DNA from: Methanococcoides methylutens
GTDB taxonomy: Archaea > Halobacteriota > Methanosarcinia > Methanosarcinales > Methanosarcinaceae
Length of the DNA stretch: 64,000 bases
Assembly (NCBI RefSeq): GCF_000765475.1
Contig: NZ_JRHO01000009.1
Span: forward strand, 186,001-250,000
Direction of reading: 5' to 3'
Shown: piece after piece, positions 8,273-16,056 of the stretch
How positions within the stretch are numbered: the first letter of the stretch is position 1
Layout of the letters: the number at the start of each line of letters is the position of its first letter
Program-made: the position numbers and the translations under genes
Notes under the pieces: generated by a model
Told to the model about the DNA's origin: nothing
Database searches by the model: none
The model's input: only the letters and a program-made list of their open reading frames with translations

Positions 8273-9562
8273 TCATTCTTCGATTTCATCATCATCATCT
8301 TCGTCTTCATCGAATCCGTCTTCGTCCTCATCGTCCGTTTCTTCCTCTTCTGCTACCTCGCGTTTCTTCCAGGTATAGACGATGACTCCGGCAACTGCAA
8401 TGGTTATGATTCCAATGACTCCCCACATCCATAGGGGGGTTTCCTGTTCCCCGCCTTCTGGGGCTGAAGCACTTTCAAGATCAATATAGCCTGTCACAGA
8501 TGAATATACGTTGTCTGTGTCACGGAATTCGATAAGGATGGGTATTTCTTTGACGTCAGAGGTCAGGATGCGTGCAGACAGTTCGAAACTGCTAAAATCA
8601 TCTGCTTCCAGTGTGCCGACGAAGTAGTTCGCATAAGGCTGCATAGGTGTGATATTTTCTGATTCGGCAATAGACACCAGTACGTTCTTTGCATCGGTCG
8701 TACCGAAATTATTGATATCTCCAATAAGTGAATACTTGTTCCCAATCTTTGTCACTTCGATACCGGTGAAGATCAATGATGGCTGGCTTACTACGTTTAT
8801 TTCTGTATCTTCATTTCCGGAAACATGGTAGTTATCGCCATTGAAAAATGAGGCTGTGAACGAGATGTTCTTCGTTCCGCTTGAAGATGCCATGGTGTTG
8901 AGGGTGATGTCAACTGTGGTCTTATCGCTTGCAGGTATGGTCCCCACGAAGACCTCTGCAGGATTAAAAGAAACATTTTCTCCTTCGGCTTTGATTATGA
9001 CATTGTTCACATCATTTGGCCTTGTGTTGATGATATCCAGTTCTATTGTTGATATCTCGTTCATCACTGTTGTTGGCATTGTTGCCATTATAAGCCTTAA
9101 GTTCCTGCCATCGATCTTGACTGGGATGTTGTAGTTGAGATCGTTCATGTCACTGCCACCCACAAGTTCCATGGTAAGGAAGTGGACGCCATTCTCTGCT
9201 GTTTCCTTTGCACGTATGTTGAATGCCAGCTTGATGGTGTCCCGGGGTCCCAGAAGGCCGATATCCGTATGCTCTTTATTGAGGATCTCGATATCGTCGT
9301 TACCGCCAAGTGCTATACTGGCAATGTAGGCGTTCATGTCAAAGGTCTTCTCATCTTCCTGTACATAGATCTCTCCATTTGCCATATTTTCTATGGATAT
9401 GGTGATGGTTCCGGTATCTCCCGGCATCAGGACCGCAGGTTCCATGGAATAGTCTACGACCACGGTTGGGCGTATGTCAGTATCGGCTGCTGCAGGGGCA
9501 GTAAATGCCAGAAGCAGCACCAGTGTTATGCTTATAATGGCCTTTAGTGTCACTTTATGCAC
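8273..9562 (-). CDS. COG1361-type surface protein with NEW3/CARDB-like repeats
   Basis: This 429-residue exported protein has a signal peptide (cleavage near APAAA, about 27), tandem Ig-like repeats of the COG1361 (S-layer-like, NEW3/CARDB) type over about 30-370, and a transmembrane helix near 378-398. The cytoplasmic tail is very acidic (Glu/Asp runs). The topology is an extracellular rod anchored by one helix. Its start overlaps the Yip1 gene stop by 8 bases. In archaea such proteins are often encoded beside MacB-like ABC genes, so it probably works with the ABC pair, perhaps as an extracellular extension. The exact role is unknown. Confidence 0.8.
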   Translation of the reverse strand: MHKVTLKAIISITLVLLLAFTAPAAADTDIRPTVVVDYSMEPAVLMPGDTGTITISIENMANGEIYVQEDEKTFDMNAYIASIALGGNDDIEILNKEHTDIGLLGPRDTIKLAFNIRAKETAENGVHFLTMELVGGSDMNDLNYNIPVKIDGRNLRLIMATMPTTVMNEISTIELDIINTRPNDVNNVIIKAEGENVSFNPAEVFVGTIPASDKTTVDITLNTMASSSGTKNISFTASFFNGDNYHVSGNEDTEINVVSQPSLIFTGIEVTKIGNKYSLIGDINNFGTTDAKNVLVSIAESENITPMQPYANYFVGTLEADDFSSFELSARILTSDVKEIPILIEFRDTDNVYSSVTGYIDLESASAPEGGEQETPLWMWGVIGIITIAVAGVIVYTWKKREVAEEEETDDEDEDGFDEDEDDDDEIEE

Positions 9563-10178
9563 CTATGAATTTACTTGCAGTGTATAATACATAGAGTCCT
9601 ACAGGCACCAGTACGGATATAGCTGCGTTCTTCACGGTCATGTGTCTTGCATGAACAAGTCCGAATATCCAGATGTTAGCACTCCATAATGTGAAAAGGA
9701 TCCCGACTATCATTGACATTTTCATGGTGGGGTCATTGAGCATTGCCTGTTCCATAAGTTCCGGGTTCTGCATGTCAAAGTTCTCTACTGAGAATGATGT
9801 TGCCATTACTATGGTCCCTATGATACTGTTTGCAATGGATGGGATGAATCCGTAGGCAACAACTTCGAGTACTCGCTTGAACGTTCCTTCTCCGCCCAGG
9901 ATGGATGAGATCGCATAGAATACTCCTGAATAAATGACCCACATAATGATCGCCCCTATAAATGCACCGATTCCTCCTGCAATTGCCCCTATGCTTGCAA
10001 ATGCTGCTGCTTCAGGTGGCAATATTTCCATGATCTTTTGCGTCATTATTACGGCGTTTATCGCGCCGAGGACTGCAATGAGAAGTACGATCATAAGCGG
10101 GGTTTTCATTTCCACTTCGGTCTTCATCTTTTCTGCAAAAAAGCCGTTTGGATTTGTAAGAACTTGAGTAAGCGTCAT
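9555..10178 (-). CDS. Yip1-family multi-pass membrane protein
   Basis: This 207-residue protein has about five hydrophobic helices. The N-terminal segment (LTQVLTNPNGFF) and Gly/Ala-rich helices fit the Yip1/YIPF family found in archaea and bacteria. Members are integral membrane proteins of poorly known function. It is the first gene of the leftward operon leading to the COG1361 protein and MacB-like ABC system. A TATA-like GTATATAT (10201-10208) lies about 27 bases before the ATG and no good ribosome binding site is seen, so the mRNA may be leaderless. Confidence 0.75.
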   Translation of the reverse strand: MTLTQVLTNPNGFFAEKMKTEVEMKTPLMIVLLIAVLGAINAVIMTQKIMEILPPEAAAFASIGAIAGGIGAFIGAIIMWVIYSGVFYAISSILGGEGTFKRVLEVVAYGFIPSIANSIIGTIVMATSFSVENFDMQNPELMEQAMLNDPTMKMSMIVGILFTLWSANIWIFGLVHARHMTVKNAAISVLVPVGLYVLYTASKFIGA

Positions 10179-10200
10179 TCTTTTTTATATACGAACCATT

Positions 10201-10208
10201 GTATATAT
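10201..10208 (-). promoter_or_regulatory. Probable TATA box of the yip1-ABC operon
   Basis: GTATATAT is centred about 27 bases upstream of the Yip1 ATG at 10178, which would place transcription initiation at or next to the start codon. The absence of a purine-rich site before the ATG supports a leaderless transcript. Confidence 0.4.
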
Positions 10209-10237
10209 TATTGGTGGCTTCGTTATTTCGACAAGTT

Positions 10238-10561
10238 TCAACTTATATTCTCGAAACACTCTCTGAGCAACCCTGCTGCTTTACTATAATCAAGGTCGGT
10301 TATCTCAATTGTCTTTTTTGTGCTTCTTGCACCTGACCTTATACTGATGCTTGAAGTGTTTATGTTAAAGAAGTCTGCGAGGGTCTCTATAAGCTCATTG
10401 TTGGCCTTACCTTTCTGGGCAGCGGCTGTAAGTTTTATTTCGATGCGCTCCCGCCATTGGTTGTAGCCACCGGGAAAACAGGACTTTTTTGCGCCTGGTG
10501 TCACTTCCAGATCAATGGTAATACTATCCCCTTTATCCTTTAGTGAATTTTCAAAAGACAT
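10238..10561 (-). CDS. DUF167/YggU family protein
   Basis: This 107-residue protein belongs to the small conserved DUF167 (YggU/COG1872) family. The signature is GGYNQWRERIEIKLTAAAQK followed by GKANNELIETLADFF, at about residues 39-75, and the ending SIRSGARSTKKTIEI is also typical. The start at 10561 (MSFENSLK) is chosen because AAAGGT lies 7 bases upstream; a frame reaching 10636 adds a non-family leader. The family is widespread in archaea, bacteria and eukaryotes, with structures known but no firm function. It is monocistronic, with a GC-richer non-coding stretch upstream. Confidence 0.8.
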   Translation of the reverse strand: MSFENSLKDKGDSITIDLEVTPGAKKSCFPGGYNQWRERIEIKLTAAAQKGKANNELIETLADFFNINTSSISIRSGARSTKKTIEITDLDYSKAAGLLRECFENIS

Positions 10562-10619
10562 GTCTGTGACCTTTATTGAATTATATGGGATATGGTATGA
10601 TCGAGAAGATGTCGATAAT

Positions 10620-10830
10620 GCTGTAGCCCGGCCCACTAACTCCGAAAGATCATCCTATTGGGATCCCCGCTGTCCCTTCCGGTTTCCCTCGTGTCAGGCG
10701 TATGTTGCATTATCGTATGTGCCGCATTGAGGTTGTCTGTACATTCACAGAAAGGCTCTGCCATATTCTCGTGCAAGGACCTTACAATGCGCCATGGAGT
10801 ACTATATGGTAGTGTAATATAAAGATGACG
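10620..10830 (-). ncRNA. Candidate structured non-coding RNA
   Basis: This stretch upstream of the DUF167 gene is about 50% G+C, well above the AT-rich spacers around it, yet neither strand holds a plausible protein. On the leftward strand it is preceded by TTTATATTAC (near 10809-10818), a TATA-like element. It contains GGGATCCC (10659-10666) and GGGAAACC, possible hairpin elements. A high-GC island in an AT-rich archaeal spacer is a typical sign of a structured RNA. It lacks the universally conserved blocks of RNase P RNA, SRP RNA and tRNA. It could instead be a long 5' leader of the DUF167 gene. Confidence 0.25.
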
Positions 10831-10853
10831 TATTGTGGTGGCAATAACTCAGT

Positions 10854-11018
10854 ATGGATCTTGTTCCGGGGGTCAGTTGTGCATTGGTGGATGCTATTGA
10901 TCTGTCAGTAGGATTTATGCGTCTGACTTATGATCTTGAAATAGTTTTCGGAAATGTCAAAGAAAAAATGCCGAATTCGAAAGAGTTGGTGGCAATTTTA
11001 AAGAGGGATTTCTTATAA
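10854..11018 (+). CDS. Small hypothetical protein (54 codons)
   Basis: This is a 54-codon frame starting MDLVPGVSCALVDAIDLSVG and ending KELVAILKRDFL, with an in-frame stop just before the ATG. The composition (balanced hydrophobic and charged residues, no low-complexity run) is more protein-like than expected by chance. A TATA-like TAATATAAAG lies about 35 bases upstream. Ribosome-binding complementarity is weak (GTGGTGG about 13 bases before the ATG). No family is recognised, and it may be chance or a remnant. Confidence 0.3.
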   Translation: MDLVPGVSCALVDAIDLSVGFMRLTYDLEIVFGNVKEKMPNSKELVAILKRDFL

Positions 11019-11066
11019 TATATCTCTCTTCTTCTCGTTTTCATCTCTTATCTTAATTAATTGGAA

Positions 11067-11080
11067 GGTAATTCAGTACC
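11067..11080. promoter_or_regulatory. NrpR-type nitrogen operator (GGTA-N6-TACC)
   Basis: GGTAATTCAGTACC is an exact GGTA-N6-TACC palindrome, the form described for NrpR binding in Methanosarcina. It lies directly next to a TATA-like TTATATAC (11089-11096) and about 180 bases upstream of the glutamate dehydrogenase ATG. NrpR represses nitrogen-assimilation genes when nitrogen is sufficient and is relieved by 2-oxoglutarate. The match and the nitrogen-metabolism gene downstream make this a good candidate. Its target could also be the short frame at 10854 or an unseen transcript. Confidence 0.6.
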
Positions 11081-11191
11081 AAAATAATTATATACTTCAT
11101 ATCGGTAATAGCTAGCCTAGTCATCACACTGGTGATAACATCTTTATAACTACCAATGAGATGATCACAATAAAGTGTTAACAAAAAAGGC

Positions 11192-11199
11192 TATATAAT
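11192..11199 (+). promoter_or_regulatory. Proximal TATA box of the glutamate dehydrogenase gene
   Basis: TATATAAT follows a purine-rich BRE-like AAAAAAGGC. Initiation about 25 bases downstream would give a leader of roughly 40 bases containing GCGAGGT, the ribosome binding site 8 bases before the ATG at 11259. Together with the more distant TATA at the NrpR-type operator, it suggests two promoters. Confidence 0.5.
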
Positions 11200-11258
11200 T
11201 TCCATGGCTTTTTTAAAAAATAGAATTATTATCTAAAATTAAATGCGAGGTAAATCAC

Positions 11259-12509
11259 ATGGCAGAACAGAACCCATTTGAAAATGCAAGAAAGCAGTTA
11301 AAGAAATGCGCAGATATACTTGAGCTTGATGAAGGTATCCACGAGATCCTCAGAAACCCAATGAGGGAAATGCACGTATCCCTTCCTGTCCGCATGGACG
11401 ACGGAAGCATCAAGGTCTTCCAGGGATTCAGGGTACAGTACAACGATGCAAAGGGTCCAACCAAAGGTGGTATCCGCTTCCACCCAGAAGAGACCGTTGA
11501 CACAGTCAAGGCACTTGCAGCATGGATGACCTGGAAATGTGCAGTAATGGACATCCCTCTCGGTGGAGGTAAGGGTGGAGTTATCTGCAACCCTAAGGGA
11601 ATGTCCGCTGGTGAACTCGAGCGCCTTTCAAGGAAATTCATTTCAAGCATCTCAATGATCGTAGGTCCTGACAAGGATGTACCTGCACCGGATGTCTACA
11701 CCAACCCACAGATGATGGCATGGATGATGGACGAGTTCTCCAAGTTCTCCGGTAAGAACCAGGCTGGTGTCATCACCGGTAAGCCACTCAGCATTGGTGG
11801 TTCACTCGGTCGTGGCGACGCAACAGCTCGTGGTGGTCTCTACGCAGTCCGTGAAGCAGCAAAAGAGATCGGTCTCGAACTCAAGGACGCAACAGTAGCA
11901 ATCCAGGGATATGGTAACGCAGGTTACTTCGCAGGCACTCTCTGTGAAGAGCTCTTCGGATGTAAGGTCGTTGCTGTCAGTGACAGCAGGGGCGGCGTCG
12001 TGAACATGAATGGTCTCAGCGCACAGGCAGCACAGGACCACAAGATGGAAACCGGTTCAGTTGTCGGCCTCGCAGGAACAGAACCAATCTCCAACGAAGA
12101 CCTCCTTGAGCTTGATGTCGATGTACTTGTCCCAGCAGCTCTTGAGCACGTCATCACACACGAGAACGCAGACAAGATCAAGGCAAAGATCATCGCAGAA
12201 CTTGCAAACGGTCCAACAACACCTGAAGCAGATGAGATCCTCTTCAAGAAAGGTATACACATGATCCCTGACTTCCTCTGTAACGGTGGCGGAGTTACTG
12301 TGTCCTACTTCGAAATGGTCCAGAACTTCTACATGTACCGCTGGAGTGAAGAGCGTGTCCACAACCGTCTCGATGCTAAGATGACAAACGCATACCACGC
12401 AGTCCTCGAGGCATCCAAGGAATACAACATCGAGATGAGAACCGCTGCATACGTTGTCGCTATCAACCGTGTTGTTGAAGCAATGTCAGACCGTGGATGG
12501 TTGTACTAA
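11259..12509 (+). CDS. gdhA: Glutamate dehydrogenase (Glu/Leu/Phe/Val family)
   Basis: This 416-residue hexameric-type dehydrogenase is expected to interconvert glutamate with 2-oxoglutarate and ammonium in the cytoplasm. The substrate-binding region [12 protein letters not shown] (about 68-79) and the catalytic block [11 protein letters not shown] with its Lys (about 98-108) are intact. The C-terminal Rossmann nucleotide-binding motif [11 protein letters not shown] is at about 214-224. GCGAGGT gives a clear ribosome binding site. Codon use is biased toward GC-ending codons, unlike most neighbours, which suggests high expression. A GGTA-N6-TACC operator upstream suggests NrpR control. Cofactor choice (NAD or NADP) cannot be read with certainty. 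Confidence 0.93.
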   Translation: MAEQNPFENARKQLKKCADILELDEGIHEILRNPMREMHVSLPVRMDDGSIKVFQGFRVQYNDAKGPTKGGIRFHPEETVDTVKALAAWMTWKCAVMDIPLGGGKGGVICNPKGMSAGELERLSRKFISSISMIVGPDKDVPAPDVYTNPQMMAWMMDEFSKFSGKNQAGVITGKPLSIGGSLGRGDATARGGLYAVREAAKEIGLELKDATVAIQGYGNAGYFAGTLCEELFGCKVVAVSDSRGGVVNMNGLSAQAAQDHKMETGSVVGLAGTEPISNEDLLELDVDVLVPAALEHVITHENADKIKAKIIAELANGPTTPEADEILFKKGIHMIPDFLCNGGGVTVSYFEMVQNFYMYRWSEERVHNRLDAKMTNAYHAVLEASKEYNIEMRTAAYVVAINRVVEAMSDRGWLY

Positions 12510-12548
12510 GCATTGCTTAAGAATTCAAAAATACCTTTTGGGTCTTGA

Positions 12549-12576
12549 AGAGATGGGTTTTTTCCCCTCTCTTTTT
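12549..12576 (+). terminator. Hairpin terminator of the glutamate dehydrogenase gene
   Basis: AGAGA-GGG (12549-12557) pairs with CCC-TCTCT (12564-12572) around a T-rich loop and runs into a T tract, about 40 bases after the stop. Confidence 0.5.
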
Positions 12577-12640
12577 GCCCGTATTGCTTTTCTACTCGTC
12601 AAAACAGATATAACTAACTTGGAAGATTAATGGGATTGTT

Positions 12641-13369
12641 ATGAAGATCGCAATACTTGGTGGAACTGGTAATATTGGTAAAGGATTTGCTTTACGCTGG
12701 GGTCCGAAACATGATGTGGTAATAGGCTCCAGAAGTGCAGAAAAAGCCATGGACGTTGCAGCTGAATATACTCAGGTCCTGCGTGATAGGGGTATTGATG
12801 CAACTGTCGAGGGAACGGACAATAAGTCCGCAGCAGAGGGTGCAGATATTATTCTCTTTGCAATACGCTATGAGCAGGTGCCATCTGTCATTGAGTTGAT
12901 AACTCCTGTCCTGAAAGATCAGATCGTAGTTTCTGTGGTGGTTCCTATGGAGAAGGACCGCTGTTACATCCGGCAGGATGATCATAGCAATAGTCCTGTG
13001 ACCATTAATGCTAAGGATTCAGAATACAATGCTGATTATTTCTGTTATACAACTCCTGCTGCAGGCAGTGCCGCCGAGGAAATGGTACGTCTCTTGCCAC
13101 AAAGCATTGAGCTGGTATCAGCTTTCCATAATGTTCCTGCAAAGAAGCTTGCAGATCTTGACCTTGAACTTGATTATGATATCGCGGTCTGTGGAAACTG
13201 CATGCACTCCAAGAAAATAGTCTTCGATCTTGTAAGAGAGATCCCAAATATGCGTCCTCTTGATATTGGTCCTATTGAGACCTCAGGTATGGTGGAGTCA
13301 CTGACACCTCTGGTGATAAACATTGCCATACGCAACAAGATGCATGATGTGGGCATTCGCTTTGTTTAA
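12641..13369 (+). CDS. npdG: F420H2:NADP+ oxidoreductase
   Basis: This 242-residue cytoplasmic enzyme transfers hydride between reduced coenzyme F420 and NADP+, supplying NADPH for biosynthesis. The N-terminal Rossmann loop GGTGNIGKG (7-15) is followed by IGSRSAEKA, where the Ser-Arg after the second strand fits NADP preference. The family pattern VVVPMEKD, VSAFHNVPAKKL and CGNCMHSKK (dinucleotide- and F420-site region) is present, and the C-terminal helix with SLTPLVINIAIRNK is typical. It is slightly longer than the usual 210-230 residues. It is monocistronic between gdhA and glnA, both NAD(P)H- or nitrogen-linked. Confidence 0.9.
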   Translation: MKIAILGGTGNIGKGFALRWGPKHDVVIGSRSAEKAMDVAAEYTQVLRDRGIDATVEGTDNKSAAEGADIILFAIRYEQVPSVIELITPVLKDQIVVSVVVPMEKDRCYIRQDDHSNSPVTINAKDSEYNADYFCYTTPAAGSAAEEMVRLLPQSIELVSAFHNVPAKKLADLDLELDYDIAVCGNCMHSKKIVFDLVREIPNMRPLDIGPIETSGMVESLTPLVINIAIRNKMHDVGIRFV

Positions 13370-13714
13370 ATAGGTCATAACAGGGGTTAGGTGTAAAAGT
13401 TGATGGTTTTTACCAGTGACTATATATCCTACTCCTGTCAATTATAGATTGGCTTCTGATAAGGGAAACTGAAAGATTCCGTCCGTCAAAATAATTGGAT
13501 TTCAAGAAATATCCCCTCAAACAGGGATCTCCAGTTCCCTTCATTTACCTTATCCTTTTACAGACTAATTTTCAAAGGATCTATCCATTTTTATATCAAA
13601 GAAATATCCATTTTTACCAAAAACATGATATATGAAAGGTAGGTTTTAAACAATAATATCATATTATCTTTAAAGCAATTAGGCACAAATCAATCCATTG
13701 ATGTGGGCGATTCA
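13370..13714. other. Intergenic region upstream of glnA with repeated TATCCATTTTTA
   Basis: This stretch of about 345 bases has no coding frame of note. The 12-base word TATCCATTTTTA occurs at 13582-13593 and again at 13605-13616, a 23-base period. TATA-like TTTATATC (within 13590-13597) and GATATATG (about 13627) follow. It presumably holds the glnA promoter. No GGTA-N6-TACC operator is present, unlike upstream of gdhA. Confidence 0.4.
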
Positions 13715-15043
13715 ATGAATATTAATACCAAAGAAGATGTACTCAAGGCCATTGAGGCAAACAATGTTAAGTTTATCAGGTTGCAGTTCACGGACATTCA
13801 GGGTGTCGTGAAAGACGTTGAGATCCCGGTGACACAGGTAGAAAAAGCTCTTGGTTCGGGAATCTCCTTTGACGGCTCTTCTGTTGAAGGCTTTGTCCGT
13901 ATCAATGAATCGGATATGGTCCTGAAACCCGATGTCTCCTCATTTGCAATACTTCCATGGAACCAGTCTAAGGGCGTTGTTGCAAGGATGGTGTGTGATG
14001 TCTATCTGCCTGATGGAACTCCCTTTGCAGGAGATCCCAGATATGTCCTCAAGAAAGTTATGAAAGAAGCTGAGGATATGGGCTTTACACTTAACGTAGG
14101 TCCTGAGCTTGAGTTCTTCCTCTTCGAGAAGGAGAATGGCAAAGCAACCACAATACCTCATGATTTCGGCAGGTACTTTGAGTTTGCACCTGCTGATCTT
14201 GCAGAGGATGTACGCCGTGATATCGTACTGACGCTCCTGGATCTTGGATTTGATATCGAGGCATCTCACCACGAGGTCGCTTTCGGTCAGCATGAGATCG
14301 ATTTCAAGTATGGCGGTGCACTTTCCACTGCTGATGATGTAATGACCTTCAAGTATGTTACCCGTACTATTGCAAAGCTCAATGGATTACATGCAACCTT
14401 CATGCCAAAGCCTATCTTTGGTGAGAACGGTTCCGGTATGCACGTGAACATTTCCCTTTCAAAGAACGGGGAAAATGCGTTCTACGATCCTGAGGGTGAC
14501 ATGCAGATCAGCGACGAAGCACGCTACTTTATTGGCGGTCTGCTTAAACACGTAAAGGCTATTACAGCTATTTCCAATCCACTTGTAAACTCTTACAAAC
14601 GTCTCGTACCTGGTTACGAGGCACCGGTATACATTGCATGGTCAGGCGCCAACAGAAGCTCTCTCATCCGTATCCCGGCTGCAAGAGGCAAGGGTACTCG
14701 TGTGGAGCTCAGGAGTCCTGACCCATCATGTAACCCATACATAACCTTCGCTGCTATCCTCGCAGCAGGCCTGGACGGTATCAGGAACAAGATCGATCCG
14801 GGAGAGAACAGGGAAGAGAACATCTTCGAACTTTCCGACAAGGGTCTTCAGGATCTTGGCATAGAGACGCTCCCACCAACCATCAAGGACGCTGCAAACT
14901 ACCTTGCTGAGGACGATCTGCTGCGTGAGGCTCTTGGTGAGCACGTCCACGAGAACGTCTTAAGGCTTGCAAGGGCTGACTGGGATGCATATCGTATTCA
15001 GGTACACGACTGGGAGGTCGAAAGGTATCTTAACACTATATGA
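13715..15043 (+). CDS. glnA: Glutamine synthetase, type I
   Basis: This 442-residue ATP-dependent enzyme forms glutamine from glutamate and ammonium as a dodecamer. Visible signatures are ISFDGSSVEGF (about 51-61), metal/ammonium-site GPELEFFLFE (about 129-138), the ATP-site region GSGMHVNISLSKNG and the glutamate-site segment NSYKRLVPGYEAP. The arginine-rich RGKGTRVELRSPDPSCNPY follows. No adenylylation-site tyrosine context is evident, matching the archaeal/GSI-alpha class. ATG 13715 is preferred over the in-frame GTG at 13703, because family members begin near MNINTKEDV. A hairpin terminator overlaps the stop. It is likely nitrogen-regulated, possibly through GlnK binding as in Methanosarcina. 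Confidence 0.93.
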   Translation: MNINTKEDVLKAIEANNVKFIRLQFTDIQGVVKDVEIPVTQVEKALGSGISFDGSSVEGFVRINESDMVLKPDVSSFAILPWNQSKGVVARMVCDVYLPDGTPFAGDPRYVLKKVMKEAEDMGFTLNVGPELEFFLFEKENGKATTIPHDFGRYFEFAPADLAEDVRRDIVLTLLDLGFDIEASHHEVAFGQHEIDFKYGGALSTADDVMTFKYVTRTIAKLNGLHATFMPKPIFGENGSGMHVNISLSKNGENAFYDPEGDMQISDEARYFIGGLLKHVKAITAISNPLVNSYKRLVPGYEAPVYIAWSGANRSSLIRIPAARGKGTRVELRSPDPSCNPYITFAAILAAGLDGIRNKIDPGENREENIFELSDKGLQDLGIETLPPTIKDAANYLAEDDLLREALGEHVHENVLRLARADWDAYRIQVHDWEVERYLNTI

Positions 15044-15072
15044 GAGTACTTAAACTCTCATTTTCTCTTCTT
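15041..15072 (+). terminator. Hairpin terminator of glnA
   Basis: TGAGAGT (15041-15047) and ACTCTCA (15054-15060) form a perfect 7-base stem with a 6-base loop, followed by a T-rich run. The left arm includes the glnA stop codon. Confidence 0.6.
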
Positions 15073-15209
15073 TTTTATGTGTTCATTTCTTTTGCTATCG
15101 CTTTTTCAATTTATGATCTGGATCTCTATTGCAGTATAATGGGTAATTGATATCTATTACACTCCTGCGGGCAGGAAAATTTAAGAGCCTTTAATGTTTA
15201 GTTCCTCTC

Positions 15210-15776
15210 ATGACAGATGTGATGCTGATCTGGGATAATCCGTTGCTTTTTGAAAAACTGTTTGAAGAAAATGGCCTGAAATGCCAGCGTGTTCTTTCTA
15301 CGTCTATAGGCACTCCTTTTCTTCCTGCATGTAAATGTGTCATCGTCCCAACAGGGTTTGCCAATTCAGCATATACAAAGATACTTCCGGGAATTGAAAG
15401 GAACAGCAAGGCATTTGAGAAGTTCGTAAGTGCCGGTGGTTCACTTGTTGTCTTTGGAGCACTTGTCACAAAATATGATCACAGCTGGTTACCGATGCAG
15501 CTTACGTACATAGAAAAACACGGGGAAACACATCTTCACAGGGTGGGTGAGCATGAGGCACAGTGGATAGTCGAGAACCCTGGTCAGATGGTGGAGTGTG
15601 ACGGTTACTTCTCTGAAACAGACGGTGATATCATCTTAAGAAATGACGATGATCAGGCTGTAATGGTAGTAAAAAAAGTTGGGGGTGGAATGATAATTGC
15701 CACGTCAGTTCATGAGTTCCCTTCCCCGGGTTTTCTTGGTTGCGTTATGGAGAATGCAAGACGATCAAAGATCTGA
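15210..15776 (+). CDS. Conserved hypothetical protein, amidotransferase-like fold
   Basis: This 188-residue cytoplasmic protein has alternating beta-strands and helices. The segment CKCVIVPTGFANSAYTKILP followed by FEKFVSAGGSLVVFGALVT (about 45-90) resembles the central sheet of the class I glutamine amidotransferase/ThuA-like fold, but no catalytic Cys-His-Glu set is apparent. The C-terminal GGGMIIATSVHEFPSPGF also fits that fold. It appears to be a methanogen-restricted family of unknown role. Its stop abuts the stop of the convergent gene on the other strand with no spacer. Confidence 0.6.
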   Translation: MTDVMLIWDNPLLFEKLFEENGLKCQRVLSTSIGTPFLPACKCVIVPTGFANSAYTKILPGIERNSKAFEKFVSAGGSLVVFGALVTKYDHSWLPMQLTYIEKHGETHLHRVGEHEAQWIVENPGQMVECDGYFSETDGDIILRNDDDQAVMVVKKVGGGMIIATSVHEFPSPGFLGCVMENARRSKI

Positions 15777-16055
15777 TCATTTCATTTTATTGCGTATCTT
15801 TTCGATCTCGTCCTGTGCATCCGGAATTCTCAGGATGAAAAGACCGCTGCAGGGTTTTATGAACTGGAATATTAGATCATTTCCTTTGATTCCTATGGGA
15901 ATGGAATCTCCGCCGCGGAGAAGCACTCCTCGTATCTTGTAACCACCTTTAACGTGATAGACCTCATCACATTCCTTTTTGACAAAGTCCTCACATTGCT
16001 GCGGTGTTGCTCCTTTCAGGAGTATTTCATAGGGTATGTCGTTGATGCATGCCAT
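15777..16055 (-). CDS. Conserved hypothetical protein downstream of purM
   Basis: This 92-residue protein beginning MACINDIPYEILLKGATPQQ has no signal or membrane segment. It is an alpha/beta protein with two cysteines near the N-terminal half (PQQCEDFVKKEC). It starts 1 base after the purM stop, so it is the last gene of the lysC-purM operon and likely co-translated with purM. No function is recognised; a role connected to purine synthesis is possible only by context. Confidence 0.6.
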   Translation of the reverse strand: MACINDIPYEILLKGATPQQCEDFVKKECDEVYHVKGGYKIRGVLLRGGDSIPIGIKGNDLIFQFIKPCSGLFILRIPDAQDEIEKIRNKMK

Positions 16056-16056
16056 G

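Noticed and set aside
10620-10830. RNase P RNA or SRP RNA in the GC-rich spacer
   Set aside because: The conserved GAGGAAAGTCC-like block and other universal elements of RNase P RNA are missing, and the SRP Alu/S-domain motifs are not seen. Only a generic candidate RNA is reported.
13614-13641. TACC-N15-GGTA inverted half-sites before glnA as an NrpR operator
   Set aside because: The half-sites are in the wrong order and spacing for GGTA-N6-TACC, so they are not counted as an operator.
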